Of a stretch of 64,000 bases of DNA, positions 14,932 through 23,153 are shown in pieces. Position numbers and translations under genes: made by a program. Below the pieces are notes generated by a model that saw nothing but the letters and a program-made list of their open reading frames with translations, did not search any database and had not been told where the DNA came from. This stretch comes from Prevotella sp. (GTDB lineage Bacteria; Bacteroidota; Bacteroidia; Bacteroidales; Bacteroidaceae), in the NCBI GenBank assembly GCA_017410365.1, contig JAFQQY010000014.1:1-64000 (forward strand). Direction: 5' to 3'. Positions within the stretch are counted from its first letter, which is position 1. Each line of letters begins with the position of its first letter.

Positions 14932-17900
14932 ATGATGGAAATTCGTGAACTTCAGTCTTTATATTCAAAACTGCCGCAGATAGCAGCAGTAGACCATGCC
15001 ATTGTCGACAAGTCGGTACGGGCAATATTTCTCGAAGGACTTATTGCCTCGTCTGCACCTATGGTATTCAGCGGTTTGGCAAAACGGAGTGCCTACAATA
15101 TGCTATTTGTGTTGCAGGATGCCGATGAGGCAGGCTATTTCTATCATGACCTTTCTCAGATAATCGGCGATGGAGTACTTTTTTTCCCTTCTTCATATCG
15201 CCGTGCGGTGAAGTACGGTCAGCGTGATGCCGCCAGTGAGATTCTGCGCACTGAGGTTCTTGCGGCGATAGCAAGGAGTTCAGGAGTTCAGAAGTGTAGG
15301 AGTGTAGACAATAGTTTTGGGAGTGTAGGAGTGAAGGAGTGTTGGAGTGTAGACAATACTTCAAGTGCAAATAACTCGTCAACTTGTCAACTCGTCAACT
15401 CGTCAACTAATACATCCAACTCGTCAACTAATACAGCCTCACAACCTCTTTACATAGTAAGTTATCCGGAAGCTATTGCCGAACTTGTTGTATCGCAGAA
15501 GAATCTCGATGATAAGACAATTTCGTTGCAGGTAGGCCAGACGATAGATGTCGACCAGTTGCTCCTGCAGTTGCGACAATTGGGTTTTCGAGAGGTCGAC
15601 TACGTATATGAACCAGGGCAGTTTGCCTTGCGCGGCAGTATTCTCGATGTCTTTTCTTATAGCGGAGAATATCCATATCGCATCGATTTCTTTGGCGATG
15701 ACATAGACTCGATACGAACATTCGAAGTAGAGAACCAACTCTCCCGCGATAAGCGTGACGGCGTGGACATCGTACCAGAATTGGCAGATGGCGGTGATAA
15801 GGTACCTTTGCTGTCGTTCTTGCCAGAAGAAACTATAATTGTGGTTAAAGACATGGCTTTTGTACGTGACAGTATAGACCGAACTTATCAAGAGGGGTTC
15901 TCTGTTCAGGCTATAGCCGAGCGTACAGAAGGAGCCACAGAGATGGAGCAGCGCGACATTCTTGAGAAGATGCGCAGCGAGGTACAGTTGATAACCGGTC
16001 AGCAGTTCATGCGCGACGCGTTGGAATATAAGCGTATAGAATTCGGTCATCGCCCGTTGGCTTTGCCTGATACTACTATAACATTCAATATTACTCCTCA
16101 GCCACTCTTCCATAAGAACTTCGAATTGTTGCAGAAGTCGCTCGAAGACTATCTTCTTCAAGGCTATAGTCTTTACATTCTAGCTGACAGCAGGAAGCAG
16201 AATGAGCGATTGAAAGAGATTTTTGGTGCATTAGCCCCCTCCAACCTCCCCCTTGGGGGAGGCTCTATGCTAAATGAAAGGAGTTCAGACAGAGCCTCAC
16301 AACCTCGAAATATCAGTAGTTCCTCCCCAATGGGGGAGGCGGAGGAAGGGGCTACCATATCTTTTACCCCTGTCGACAAGACTATTCACGAGGGCTTTGC
16401 TGACAATGATTTGCGTGTCTGCTTCTTTACTGACCACCAGATATTCGACCGTTTCCATAAGTACAATCTTCGTAGTGACAAGGCCCGCAGCGGAAAGGTG
16501 GCTCTTACGCTAAAGGAGATTAGCCAGTTTGAAGTAGGCGATTATGTCGTGCATCTAGACCACGGCATCGGACGTTTCGGCGGTCTTCTGCGTATGCCGC
16601 AGGGCGATGGGTATCAGGAGATGATAAAGATAACCTATCAGCGTGGCGATTCCATATATGTGTCGATACACTCGCTACATAAGGTGGCAAAGTATAAAGC
16701 GCAGGACAATGGCGAACCGCCTCGCCTAAGCACTCTTGGCACGGGCCAATGGGAGAATCTGAAGGAACGTACAAAGAAAAAGATAAAGGATATAGCGCGC
16801 GACCTTATTCTGCTATATGCCAAGCGGCGCAATGAACAGGGATTTGCCTATAGTGCCGACTCTTTTATGCAGCATGAACTAGAGGCAAGTTTCCTTTACG
16901 AAGACACTCCCGACCAACTGAAGGCTACCAACGACGTAAAGGCTGATATGGAAAACCAACGCCCGATGGACCGTCTTGTGTGCGGAGATGTGGGCTTCGG
17001 AAAGACCGAGGTGGCTGTGCGTGCCGCCTTCAAGGCTGCTTGTGATTCAAAGCAAGTGGCAGTACTTGTGCCTACCACAGTTCTTGCCTACCAGCACTAT
17101 CAGACTTTCCGCGGTCGTTTGAAGGATTTTCCTGTGCGTGTCGACTACCTTTCCCGTGCCCGCAGTGCCAAACAGACAAAAGAGGTGCTAAAGGATTTGG
17201 AGGAAGGAAAGATAGATATATTAATAGGTACGCATAAGCTGATAGGCAAGTCGGTGAAGTTCAAAGACCTCGGACTGCTGATTATAGATGAGGAACAGAA
17301 GTTTGGAGTGTCAACCAAAGAGAAGTTGCGCCAGATGAAAAGTAATGTCGATACGCTCACGATGTCGGCAACGCCAATTCCGCGCACACTCCAATTCTCG
17401 CTTGTCGGTGCTCGCGACCTAAGTGTGATACAGACTCCGCCTCCTAATCGCTATCCCATACAGACTGAGATACACACATTCAACGCTGAGATTATAGCCG
17501 ATGCCATCAACTTTGAGATGAGCCGCAACGGTCAGGTTTACTTTGTCAATAATCGCATAAAGGATCTTTCCCGCATAGCTGAGATGATAAACAAGTACAT
17601 CCCTGACGCACGCATTGCCATTGGGCATGGGCAGATGAAGCCAGAAGAACTCGAGCGTATCATTATGGATTTCTCTAACCACGATTTCGATGTACTTCTG
17701 TCTACAACGATAGTTGAAAATGGCATAGACATTCCTAATGCCAACACCATAATAATTAATGGCGCGCATAACTTCGGACTAAGCGACCTGCATCAGATGC
17801 GAGGACGCGTGGGGCGAGGCAATCGCAAGGCATTCTGTTATTTGCTGGCTCCGCCATTGGCAGCCCTTAACCCTGAATCACGTCGCCGTCTTGAGGCATT

Positions 17901-18624
17901 GGAGAATTTCTCAGACCTTGGCAGTGGCATAAACATAGCTATGCAGGACCTTGATATCCGAGGTGCAGGCAATCTGCTTGGTTCGGAACAGAGCGGTTTC
18001 ATAGCCGATCTAGGATATGAGACTTATCTGAAGATTCTTAACGAGGCTGTGGTGGAGTTGAGGAATGAAAGCACCTCACCTAACCTCTCCAAAGGAGAGG
18101 AATCTGAGCATAATCCGGAATTAGTCACCCCTCCTTCGGAGGGGCAAGGGGGAGGCTCGTGCTTCGTTTCCGACTGCACCATCGATAGTGATATAGAGAT
18201 GCATTTCCCAGCCAACTATGTGCCAAGTGACAGCGAGCGCATGTTGCTCTATAGAGAACTTGATGGTTTGAAAAGCGACGACGAGGTGGCTCGCTATCGT
18301 TCGCGACTGCTCGACCGATTCGGCAAGATTCCACAAGTGGCAGAAGAACTTATGCGTGTAGTTGCTCTTCGCCGTATGGGCAAGCGACTTGGTTGCGAAA
18401 AACTTATTTTGAAACAGGGACGTATGGCGATGTATTTTGTGGGCAACGAGAACAGTCCTTACTATCAAAGCGATGTATTTGGCACTCTGCTCGATTTCAT
18501 ATCACGACATCCGCGCCGTTTCAATTTCCGTCAGCAGAAAGGCAGGAACTCGGTTGTTGTGTCCGATGTCAAAACAGTGGAAGAAGCAATAAAGGTACTA
18601 AAGAATATCGTAGGTGAGCAATAG
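14932..18624 (+). CDS. mfd: transcription-repair coupling factor
   Basis: Removes RNA polymerase stalled at DNA lesions and recruits UvrA. The UvrB-like N-terminal module is followed by the RNA-polymerase-interacting domain (VGDYVVHLDHGIGRFGG), then a RecG-like translocase with Walker A GDVGFGKTE (about residue 684), Walker B DEEQ (about 784), SATPIPRT and the C-terminal RGRVGRGNRKAFCYLL. A C-terminal UvrA-blocking domain closes the protein. Three low-complexity in-frame inserts (about residues 116-170, 430-479 and 1044-1077) raise the length to 1,230, above the usual 1,110-1,160. ATG 14932 or 14935 both fit. The 3' end overlaps the convergent glycerate kinase gene by 27 bases. Confidence 0.95.
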   Translation: MMEIRELQSLYSKLPQIAAVDHAIVDKSVRAIFLEGLIASSAPMVFSGLAKRSAYNMLFVLQDADEAGYFYHDLSQIIGDGVLFFPSSYRRAVKYGQRDAASEILRTEVLAAIARSSGVQKCRSVDNSFGSVGVKECWSVDNTSSANNSSTCQLVNSSTNTSNSSTNTASQPLYIVSYPEAIAELVVSQKNLDDKTISLQVGQTIDVDQLLLQLRQLGFREVDYVYEPGQFALRGSILDVFSYSGEYPYRIDFFGDDIDSIRTFEVENQLSRDKRDGVDIVPELADGGDKVPLLSFLPEETIIVVKDMAFVRDSIDRTYQEGFSVQAIAERTEGATEMEQRDILEKMRSEVQLITGQQFMRDALEYKRIEFGHRPLALPDTTITFNITPQPLFHKNFELLQKSLEDYLLQGYSLYILADSRKQNERLKEIFGALAPSNLPLGGGSMLNERSSDRASQPRNISSSSPMGEAEEGATISFTPVDKTIHEGFADNDLRVCFFTDHQIFDRFHKYNLRSDKARSGKVALTLKEISQFEVGDYVVHLDHGIGRFGGLLRMPQGDGYQEMIKITYQRGDSIYVSIHSLHKVAKYKAQDNGEPPRLSTLGTGQWENLKERTKKKIKDIARDLILLYAKRRNEQGFAYSADSFMQHELEASFLYEDTPDQLKATNDVKADMENQRPMDRLVCGDVGFGKTEVAVRAAFKAACDSKQVAVLVPTTVLAYQHYQTFRGRLKDFPVRVDYLSRARSAKQTKEVLKDLEEGKIDILIGTHKLIGKSVKFKDLGLLIIDEEQKFGVSTKEKLRQMKSNVDTLTMSATPIPRTLQFSLVGARDLSVIQTPPPNRYPIQTEIHTFNAEIIADAINFEMSRNGQVYFVNNRIKDLSRIAEMINKYIPDARIAIGHGQMKPEELERIIMDFSNHDFDVLLSTTIVENGIDIPNANTIIINGAHNFGLSDLHQMRGRVGRGNRKAFCYLLAPPLAALNPESRRRLEALENFSDLGSGINIAMQDLDIRGAGNLLGSEQSGFIADLGYETYLKILNEAVVELRNESTSPNLSKGEESEHNPELVTPPSEGQGGGSCFVSDCTIDSDIEMHFPANYVPSDSERMLLYRELDGLKSDDEVARYRSRLLDRFGKIPQVAEELMRVVALRRMGKRLGCEKLILKQGRMAMYFVGNENSPYYQSDVFGTLLDFISRHPRRFNFRQQKGRNSVVVSDVKTVEEAIKVLKNIVGEQ
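15277..15440 (+). repeat. in-frame repeat insertion 1 in mfd
   Basis: Reiterated GGAGTGTAGACAATA-type and AACTCGTCAACT-type units read as Ser/Asn/Val-rich peptide (CRSVDN, ECWSVDN, NSSTNTSNSSTN). It separates the helical start of the UvrB-like module from its YPEA block. There are no stops and frame is kept. Confidence 0.7.
16222..16368 (+). repeat. in-frame repeat insertion 2 in mfd
   Basis: Contains the palindromes CCTCCCCC/GGGGGAGG (about 16243-16261) and CCTCCCC/GGGGGAGG (about 16324-16341), and the ends GCCCCCTCC and GGAAGGGGC also pair, so the DNA could fold into a nested structure. It is read in frame as NLPLGGGS...SSPMGEAEEG just before the LHEGF-like motif of Mfd. Confidence 0.7.
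18065..18160 (+). repeat. in-frame repeat insertion 3 in mfd
   Basis: Two short perfect palindromes, CCTCTCC-AAA-GGAGAGG (18084-18100) and CCCCTCC-TTC-GGAGGGG (18128-18144), read in frame as SPNLSKGEE and TPPSEGQGGG. The insert lies in the linker before the C-terminal domain. The same palindrome type occurs between genes at 22550-22571 and 22635-22651. Confidence 0.75.
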
Positions 18625-19734
18625 TTCCTTGGCTGCGTTTCTCATGTTCTCCCATGCCGTGTCGTGACGCATGGCCATGTCTAATGGTAGTCCTTGCTTG
18701 TTTAGTTCAATGATTTTTGCGAAACCGCAACTTCTCAGTTCATTGCACCATTCCACTGTTCCTCCAACGGCTATTGTCGGAATGCCTTGTTCTGCTGCAC
18801 GCTGCAATATTCCGCCTGGTGCTTTCCCCATCAGAGTCTGTCTGTCAATCTTTCCCTCGCCTGTAACAACAAGCGATGCACCGCTTATGGCCATGTCAAA
18901 ACCGATGGCGTCGAGCACCATGTCTATGCCAGGTGATAGCGAGGCGTGAAGTAGGGCGGTAAGTGCAGCTCCCATTCCTCCAGCGGCTCCGCTACCGGCA
19001 ATGGCTTGCACATCAGTACCGTTGAATCCCATGATAGCCTTTGCGTAGTTGCGCAATCCTCGGTCAAGTTGCTCAATCATTTTCCTATCTGCACCCTTCT
19101 GTGCAGCAAACACGTATGCAGCGCCGTTAGGCCCATACAGTGGATTGTTAACATCGCAAGCCACCAGCCATTCTGCTTCTGCCACGGCAGGATGAACCTT
19201 TGAACTATCAATACTGCATATCCGTTCAAGATTTTTGCCGCATCCTTTCAGTGGGTTGCCGTTACTATCGGTAAAACGGTAGCCAAGCGCTTCCATCATT
19301 CCTGTTCCACCGTCGTTTGTTGCGCTCCCGCCTATTCCCAACATTATTTTCCTGCAACCTCTGTCCAGGGCGTCGGCAATCATCTGACCTGTGCCATAGG
19401 TCGAGGTCAGTAGCGGGTTGCGTTCTTCGTCGTTCAGCAGCGTCAGTCCGCTTGCCTGTGCCATTTCTATTATTGCCGTCTTTCCTTCATCAATAATAGC
19501 ATAACACGCTTTTGTGTTTCTTCCGATAGGGTTGCAGACGTGAATATCAATAATTCTTCCTCCAAGCATCTCAACAAGAGCTTCCATCGTACCTTCGCCA
19601 CCGTCGGCAATGGTAATCTTGTGTATCTCTGCCTCGGGCATGACGGACAGTAGTCCTTCTTCAAAAGCATCAGCCGCTTCTTTGCTTGAAAGTGAGCCTT
19701 TAAAAGAATCGAAAGCCAGAATTATTTTTCTCAT
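18598..19734 (-). CDS. glycerate kinase
   Basis: ATP-dependent phosphorylation of glycerate, feeding it into lower glycolysis. It begins KIILAFDSFKGSLSS and contains the ADGGEGTMEAL block, GTGQMIADALDRG, LGIGGSATNDGGTGM and the GASLVVTGEGKIDRQT motif, all diagnostic of the GlxK/GarK (glycerate kinase type 1) family. At 378 residues it is the normal length. A TATCTTTG -7 element lies 26-33 bases upstream on the minus strand. Its 3' end lies inside the last codons of mfd; both ORFs look intact. Confidence 0.93.
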   Translation of the reverse strand: MRKIILAFDSFKGSLSSKEAADAFEEGLLSVMPEAEIHKITIADGGEGTMEALVEMLGGRIIDIHVCNPIGRNTKACYAIIDEGKTAIIEMAQASGLTLLNDEERNPLLTSTYGTGQMIADALDRGCRKIMLGIGGSATNDGGTGMMEALGYRFTDSNGNPLKGCGKNLERICSIDSSKVHPAVAEAEWLVACDVNNPLYGPNGAAYVFAAQKGADRKMIEQLDRGLRNYAKAIMGFNGTDVQAIAGSGAAGGMGAALTALLHASLSPGIDMVLDAIGFDMAISGASLVVTGEGKIDRQTLMGKAPGGILQRAAEQGIPTIAVGGTVEWCNELRSCGFAKIIELNKQGLPLDMAMRHDTAWENMRNAAKELLLTYDIL

Positions 19735-19844
19735 TACTAATATTAACGATTTGTTTGTTGCAAAGATACTTATTTTTCAAACCAAAAAATCGAAAATGTG
19801 CAGTTATTTCGGCTTTTCAAGTTCTCATATCAGTCACTTAAATT

Positions 19845-19931
19845 CAGTAAGTGGCGTTCTGACTGACAGTTTTTGGCCTTCTGACTGACAGTTTTTGGCG
19901 TTCTGACTGGCAGTAAGTGCGCCACTTACTG
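19845..19931 (-). repeat. 87-bp palindrome-ended repeat, copy 2
   Basis: Inverted relative to the copy at 887-973, with 3 mismatches in 87. It has the same perfect 12-bp terminal inverted repeats and the same 22-base internal units. It lies between the divergent starts of glycerate kinase and the secreted-protein transcription unit, upstream of a consensus promoter. Confidence 0.75.
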
Positions 19932-19994
19932 ATTCCGAACGATATTTCGGTGGCTGAAAATTGTATAAATGTACCGATTTTTGTACGATTTTCC

Positions 19995-20025
19995 TTTGCG
20001 GTTAAATAAATTTATTATATCTTTG
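19995..20025 (+). promoter_or_regulatory. consensus promoter upstream of the secreted protein
   Basis: TTTG at 19995-19998, 19 bases, TATCTTTG at 20018-20025. The nearest convincing start codon is more than 320 bases downstream, implying a long leader. That leader contains a run of eight G at about 20141 and a TGCGTACGCA palindrome near 20240. No coding frame in the leader looked convincing. Confidence 0.65.
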
Positions 20026-20348
20026 CCTGCGAATAACTGCAAGATTAAAAACTTGAAACGATTTATTAGACAATAATCAAATGTGTATTTTAGTGCTTAA
20101 CTTATTGGTAATTATATTCTTATCCGCTCAAACTCTGTGTGGGGGGGGTAAAAATTCTTTACAAAATTCGTTAGGCAAGTCTATTGTTTCTGTCACTTCA
20201 GCTGACACTTTTTCCTTATACATTATTAATATAATTACGTGCGTACGCATGCGAGGTCCCTCTTCGTATGCCCATTACGCATGTCCTTTGGTCTAGAAAA
20301 CAAATACTATTTATTTAATACATTATTCAATAACTAAAATTTTTAACT

Positions 20349-22517
20349 ATGAGAAAATTTACAATTAAATCATTATCTTTATTAGTCTTTTTGCTAATTG
20401 CACTTATCCCACAGCAAGTAGTAGCGCAAGATGAAACCTATGATTTTCAGAATTTTATTTCTAGTTGTACAACAGGACATGGTATTGTAACAAATGGAGA
20501 GCAGACCGTAACAATTGGAGAAAATGTAACAACCATATCATTGTTGTCGGATTTTACACAAACGAATTATAATACATTGCGTAATACAAATCTTGAATTT
20601 TTATGTAATTCTCGTTTTGCAATCTCTGGAAGTTATAGTTTTCATAGAAATAAATGGGACACATACCGTGTAAGATGCACTCAAACTTCTGGATATTTTT
20701 GTGTGTTAAATTTAAATGTAGGAGATGTCCTTACTTTTACAACAAATAATGGCACCGCAGGTGAAATGGGTGATATAAAATTCATATCAACTAATGCAAA
20801 AAAATCAGGATCAAGTACAGATGTGCAAGAAGAAGAATCTTTGGAGTCTGGTGTCTCTTATGAAATTACAAAATCAGGTCGCCTTGACTTTATGGTAGGA
20901 AATGGAAGTGGATTCCAGAAAATTGTTATAACTCCAAATCCTGATGTTGAAATTGTGACAAATCCGATTATAAGTATTACCGCTGCAAAAGGTGAAGCTA
21001 GAACAATTACCATAAGTGGTGGAAGTACTTCTAAGGAGTCAGAAAATATAGTTGGATATAAATATACAGTTGATGGCACAGATCCTAATACAAATGGTAT
21101 AGATTACACAGAACCATTTGATGTATCAGAGAAATGCTCTATTAAAGCAATTGCTATTAGTTCTTCTGGCGCAAATTCTGTTGTAACTTCATTTGAAGCT
21201 GATGCTGGATATTTTATATCATTGCCAAGTCCTAAAATATCAATGTCTGGACTTATAAAAATATCAAATGATTTATATCAAGCCAGATTTATTGCAAGTA
21301 TAGATACAAAAGACATATATGGAAATGAATCAGGAGCAAAGTTGTCATATTCCTTTATATCTCAGAATGGTGAATCTGAAAATATAGATATGACTTCAGG
21401 TTATACAGTGTCAGAAAAAGGAACGTTGAAAGTAACTGCTACAGCGGAAGGGTATTCGTCGTCAACAAGCCAGTTTGATGTTTATGGCTATTATAATCCG
21501 ACGTATTCTTCTCAGAAGTATAACGAGATTACAGAAGAGGATATTGCCGCAGTTTTAGGGGAAAATTGGACAAAACAAAATGAAACAGGTAGATGGTCAG
21601 GTTGGTCTGAAAATGGTGTACCGTATACATATTATGCACATACAGGTGGAAGTGGCTCTGTATGGAATTATACGATAGATAACCTTCAATTACGTAGTGT
21701 TGTTCAGCTAAATATAGGTGGAGGTTTGGGTAGAAATAGTAATGAAAGTGATTCTTATTTGAAAAATTTGGCAAATGGTCAACTTGGTGTTATTTATATG
21801 TTTGATGGAACATTAAAGAGTAATTATTATCAGTTGTATTTTATTGGTGATGGTAAAAACCAAAGATTCTATTTGGATGCTGGTGATGTAATTCAACAAG
21901 TTGTTTTCTATACAGGCGTTGAAGATGAAACTGCTTCAATTTCTACCGCAGGCTACGCCACCTTCAGCTCAACATACGCAGTTGATTTCTCTGCAGCAGA
22001 AGGTCTGACAGCATATACAGCAACAGTAAGTGATAACAAGGTTGTTATGACTCCTATTGAAAATGGTATTGTTCCAGCAAACACTGGTGTTATCTTGAAA
22101 GGTGCAGCAGGCGATTATACAGGTGTAATTACAACAACAGAGGCTGTGATTGAAAATAATGACCTTGTAGCTGCAACAGAGGAAATTGCTTCACTCGCAA
22201 CCGAGACAACTGTTGATGAAGTAACATACAAGAACTATATCTTGAATGTTGTTAATGAAACACCAGGCTTCTATCAGGCAGCAGGCAAGAAGGTGGCTGC
22301 AGGCAAGGCATACTTGCAGGTTCCTGTTGAGCAGGCAAGCTCAGCTAAGACTCTTACTATCGTTTGGAATGACGGCGAAACAACAGGCATCAAGGATAAT
22401 TATGAATTCGGAATTATGAATTCAGATGCTGCAACATACGACCTCAGCGGTCGCAAGGTTGCTAACCCTGCCAAGGGCTTGTATATCAAGAACGGTAAGA
22501 AGTTTATTGTGAAGTAA
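20349..22517 (+). CDS. secreted multidomain protein with C-terminal sorting-like tail
   Basis: Signal peptide 1-26 (ends VVAQ). Function unknown. Residues about 205-290 look like a chitobiase/hexosaminidase C-terminal type beta-sandwich (VDGTDPNTNGIDYTEPF, then CSIKAIAISSSG). The last 190 residues begin STAGYATFSSTYAVDF and end YDLSGRKVANPAKGLYIKNGKKFIVK-like, the tail found on many Prevotella/Bacteroides secreted proteins and related to type IX sorting domains. Base composition shifts: the first 1.6 kb is clearly AT-rich, while the last 0.6 kb is richer in G+C, suggesting a swapped module. The likely location is the surface or extracellular. A tract of GC-rich palindromes follows the stop. 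Confidence 0.65.
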   Translation: MRKFTIKSLSLLVFLLIALIPQQVVAQDETYDFQNFISSCTTGHGIVTNGEQTVTIGENVTTISLLSDFTQTNYNTLRNTNLEFLCNSRFAISGSYSFHRNKWDTYRVRCTQTSGYFCVLNLNVGDVLTFTTNNGTAGEMGDIKFISTNAKKSGSSTDVQEEESLESGVSYEITKSGRLDFMVGNGSGFQKIVITPNPDVEIVTNPIISITAAKGEARTITISGGSTSKESENIVGYKYTVDGTDPNTNGIDYTEPFDVSEKCSIKAIAISSSGANSVVTSFEADAGYFISLPSPKISMSGLIKISNDLYQARFIASIDTKDIYGNESGAKLSYSFISQNGESENIDMTSGYTVSEKGTLKVTATAEGYSSSTSQFDVYGYYNPTYSSQKYNEITEEDIAAVLGENWTKQNETGRWSGWSENGVPYTYYAHTGGSGSVWNYTIDNLQLRSVVQLNIGGGLGRNSNESDSYLKNLANGQLGVIYMFDGTLKSNYYQLYFIGDGKNQRFYLDAGDVIQQVVFYTGVEDETASISTAGYATFSSTYAVDFSAAEGLTAYTATVSDNKVVMTPIENGIVPANTGVILKGAAGDYTGVITTTEAVIENNDLVAATEEIASLATETTVDEVTYKNYILNVVNETPGFYQAAGKKVAAGKAYLQVPVEQASSAKTLTIVWNDGETTGIKDNYEFGIMNSDAATYDLSGRKVANPAKGLYIKNGKKFIVK

Positions 22518-22672
22518 GGAGCCTCCCCTAACCCCAGCCTCACCCCCAACCCCTCTCCATGATGAGAGGGGAGATTGAGGAGGGGAACTTTTGGAAGAAG
22601 CAAATAAGAATAATAACAATCCCTGAGCCTAATTCCTCCCCTTCGGGGAGGTTAGGAGGGGTTAAATTAAAT
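22518..22672. repeat. intergenic GC-rich palindromic repeat tract
   Basis: Contains CCCCTCTC-CATGAT-GAGAGGGG (22550-22571) and CCTCCCC-TTC-GGGGAGG (22635-22651), with flanking CTAACCCCAGCCTCACC-type DNA. It is the same family as the palindromes inserted in mfd and dnaG. It separates the secreted-protein gene from the 58-residue gene and could fold in the mRNA. Confidence 0.75.
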
Positions 22673-22678
22673 AAGATT

Positions 22679-22855
22679 ATGGAAAAGAAATATATCAAAC
22701 CAGAGATTCAAGTAGTAGAAGTTGAACTGCAGCCAATGATGGCAGCGTCTTTAGGAGAAAATGAACTAGGCCTTTATGACCAAGATGCTTCAGGTGATGC
22801 AATGTCAAAGGAGCATGGCAGTCGCTTCGACGTATGGGGTCTTGACGAAGAATAA
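22679..22855 (+). CDS. 58-aa protein of unknown function
   Basis: Starts MEKKYIKPEIQVVEVELQPM and continues MAASLGENELGLYDQDASGD to an acidic end (WGLDEE). I recall similar short proteins with the KKYIKPEIQVVEVELQ head being common in Prevotella genomes; no function is known to me. There is no signal peptide or membrane segment. The acidic, Gly/Asp-rich tail after a conserved head would suit a precursor or secreted peptide, but no maturase or exporter is nearby. ATG 22679 is chosen because everything upstream in frame is repeat DNA. It ends before a strong terminator. Confidence 0.6.
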   Translation: MEKKYIKPEIQVVEVELQPMMAASLGENELGLYDQDASGDAMSKEHGSRFDVWGLDEE

Positions 22856-22914
22856 TAAAGTATTTGTTAAATGGCAGCAAAGTATAGCTGCAAGCTAACA
22901 AAAAAGAATGTTTT

Positions 22915-22948
22915 AAAGCGGTTGCCTGTTGAAAGGCAACCGCTTTTT
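22915..22948 (+). terminator. intrinsic terminator after the 58-aa gene
   Basis: 13-base arms AAAGCGGTTGCCT and AGGCAACCGCTTT around a 6-base loop, followed by T residues. Confidence 0.85.
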
Positions 22949-22998
22949 GATTTAGGTAATTTATTTATTTTGTTTCTGTTGGTATTTTGGCTTGTTGC

Positions 22999-23115
22999 TC
23001 TCCGTTTGAAACAAAATCCAAGTGTTATTGGTCTCCGTTTGGAACAAATTTTATGCGTTCTTGGTCTCCGTTTAAAACAAATTTTATGTAATCTTGGTCT
23101 CCGTTTGGAACAAAA
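22999..23115 (+). repeat. four-copy 33-bp tandem repeat upstream of the ATPase gene
   Basis: TCTCCGTTTGAAACAAA-like units start at 22999, 23032, 23065 and 23098, an exact 33-base period. The core TCTCCGTTT is invariant; the next bases read GAAACAAA, GGAACAAA, AAAACAAA and GGAACAAA. The last unit ends at the TATATTTG -7 element (23120-23127) of the ATPase gene. A TTGG at the start of unit 4 is near the -33 position, so the array may be a set of regulator sites. Confidence 0.8.
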
Positions 23116-23153
23116 TGCGTATATTTGCAGCTGAAAACCAGATAAATAACAAT

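Noticed and set aside
20081-20296. 71-codon frame with a hydrophobic start after a consensus promoter
   Set aside because: It contains a G8 run and Cys/Ser-rich low-quality sequence with no recognisable domain; more likely an untranslated leader.
22999-23115. Possible CRISPR array
   Set aside because: Unit spacing is 33 bases in total with a repeat core of about 17 and AT-rich, partly similar spacers; only four units and no cas genes.
22871-23134. 87-codon frame with an 11-residue repeat (LGLRLEQ type)
   Set aside because: It runs through a strong terminator, and its repeat is simply the 33-base DNA repeat read in one frame.
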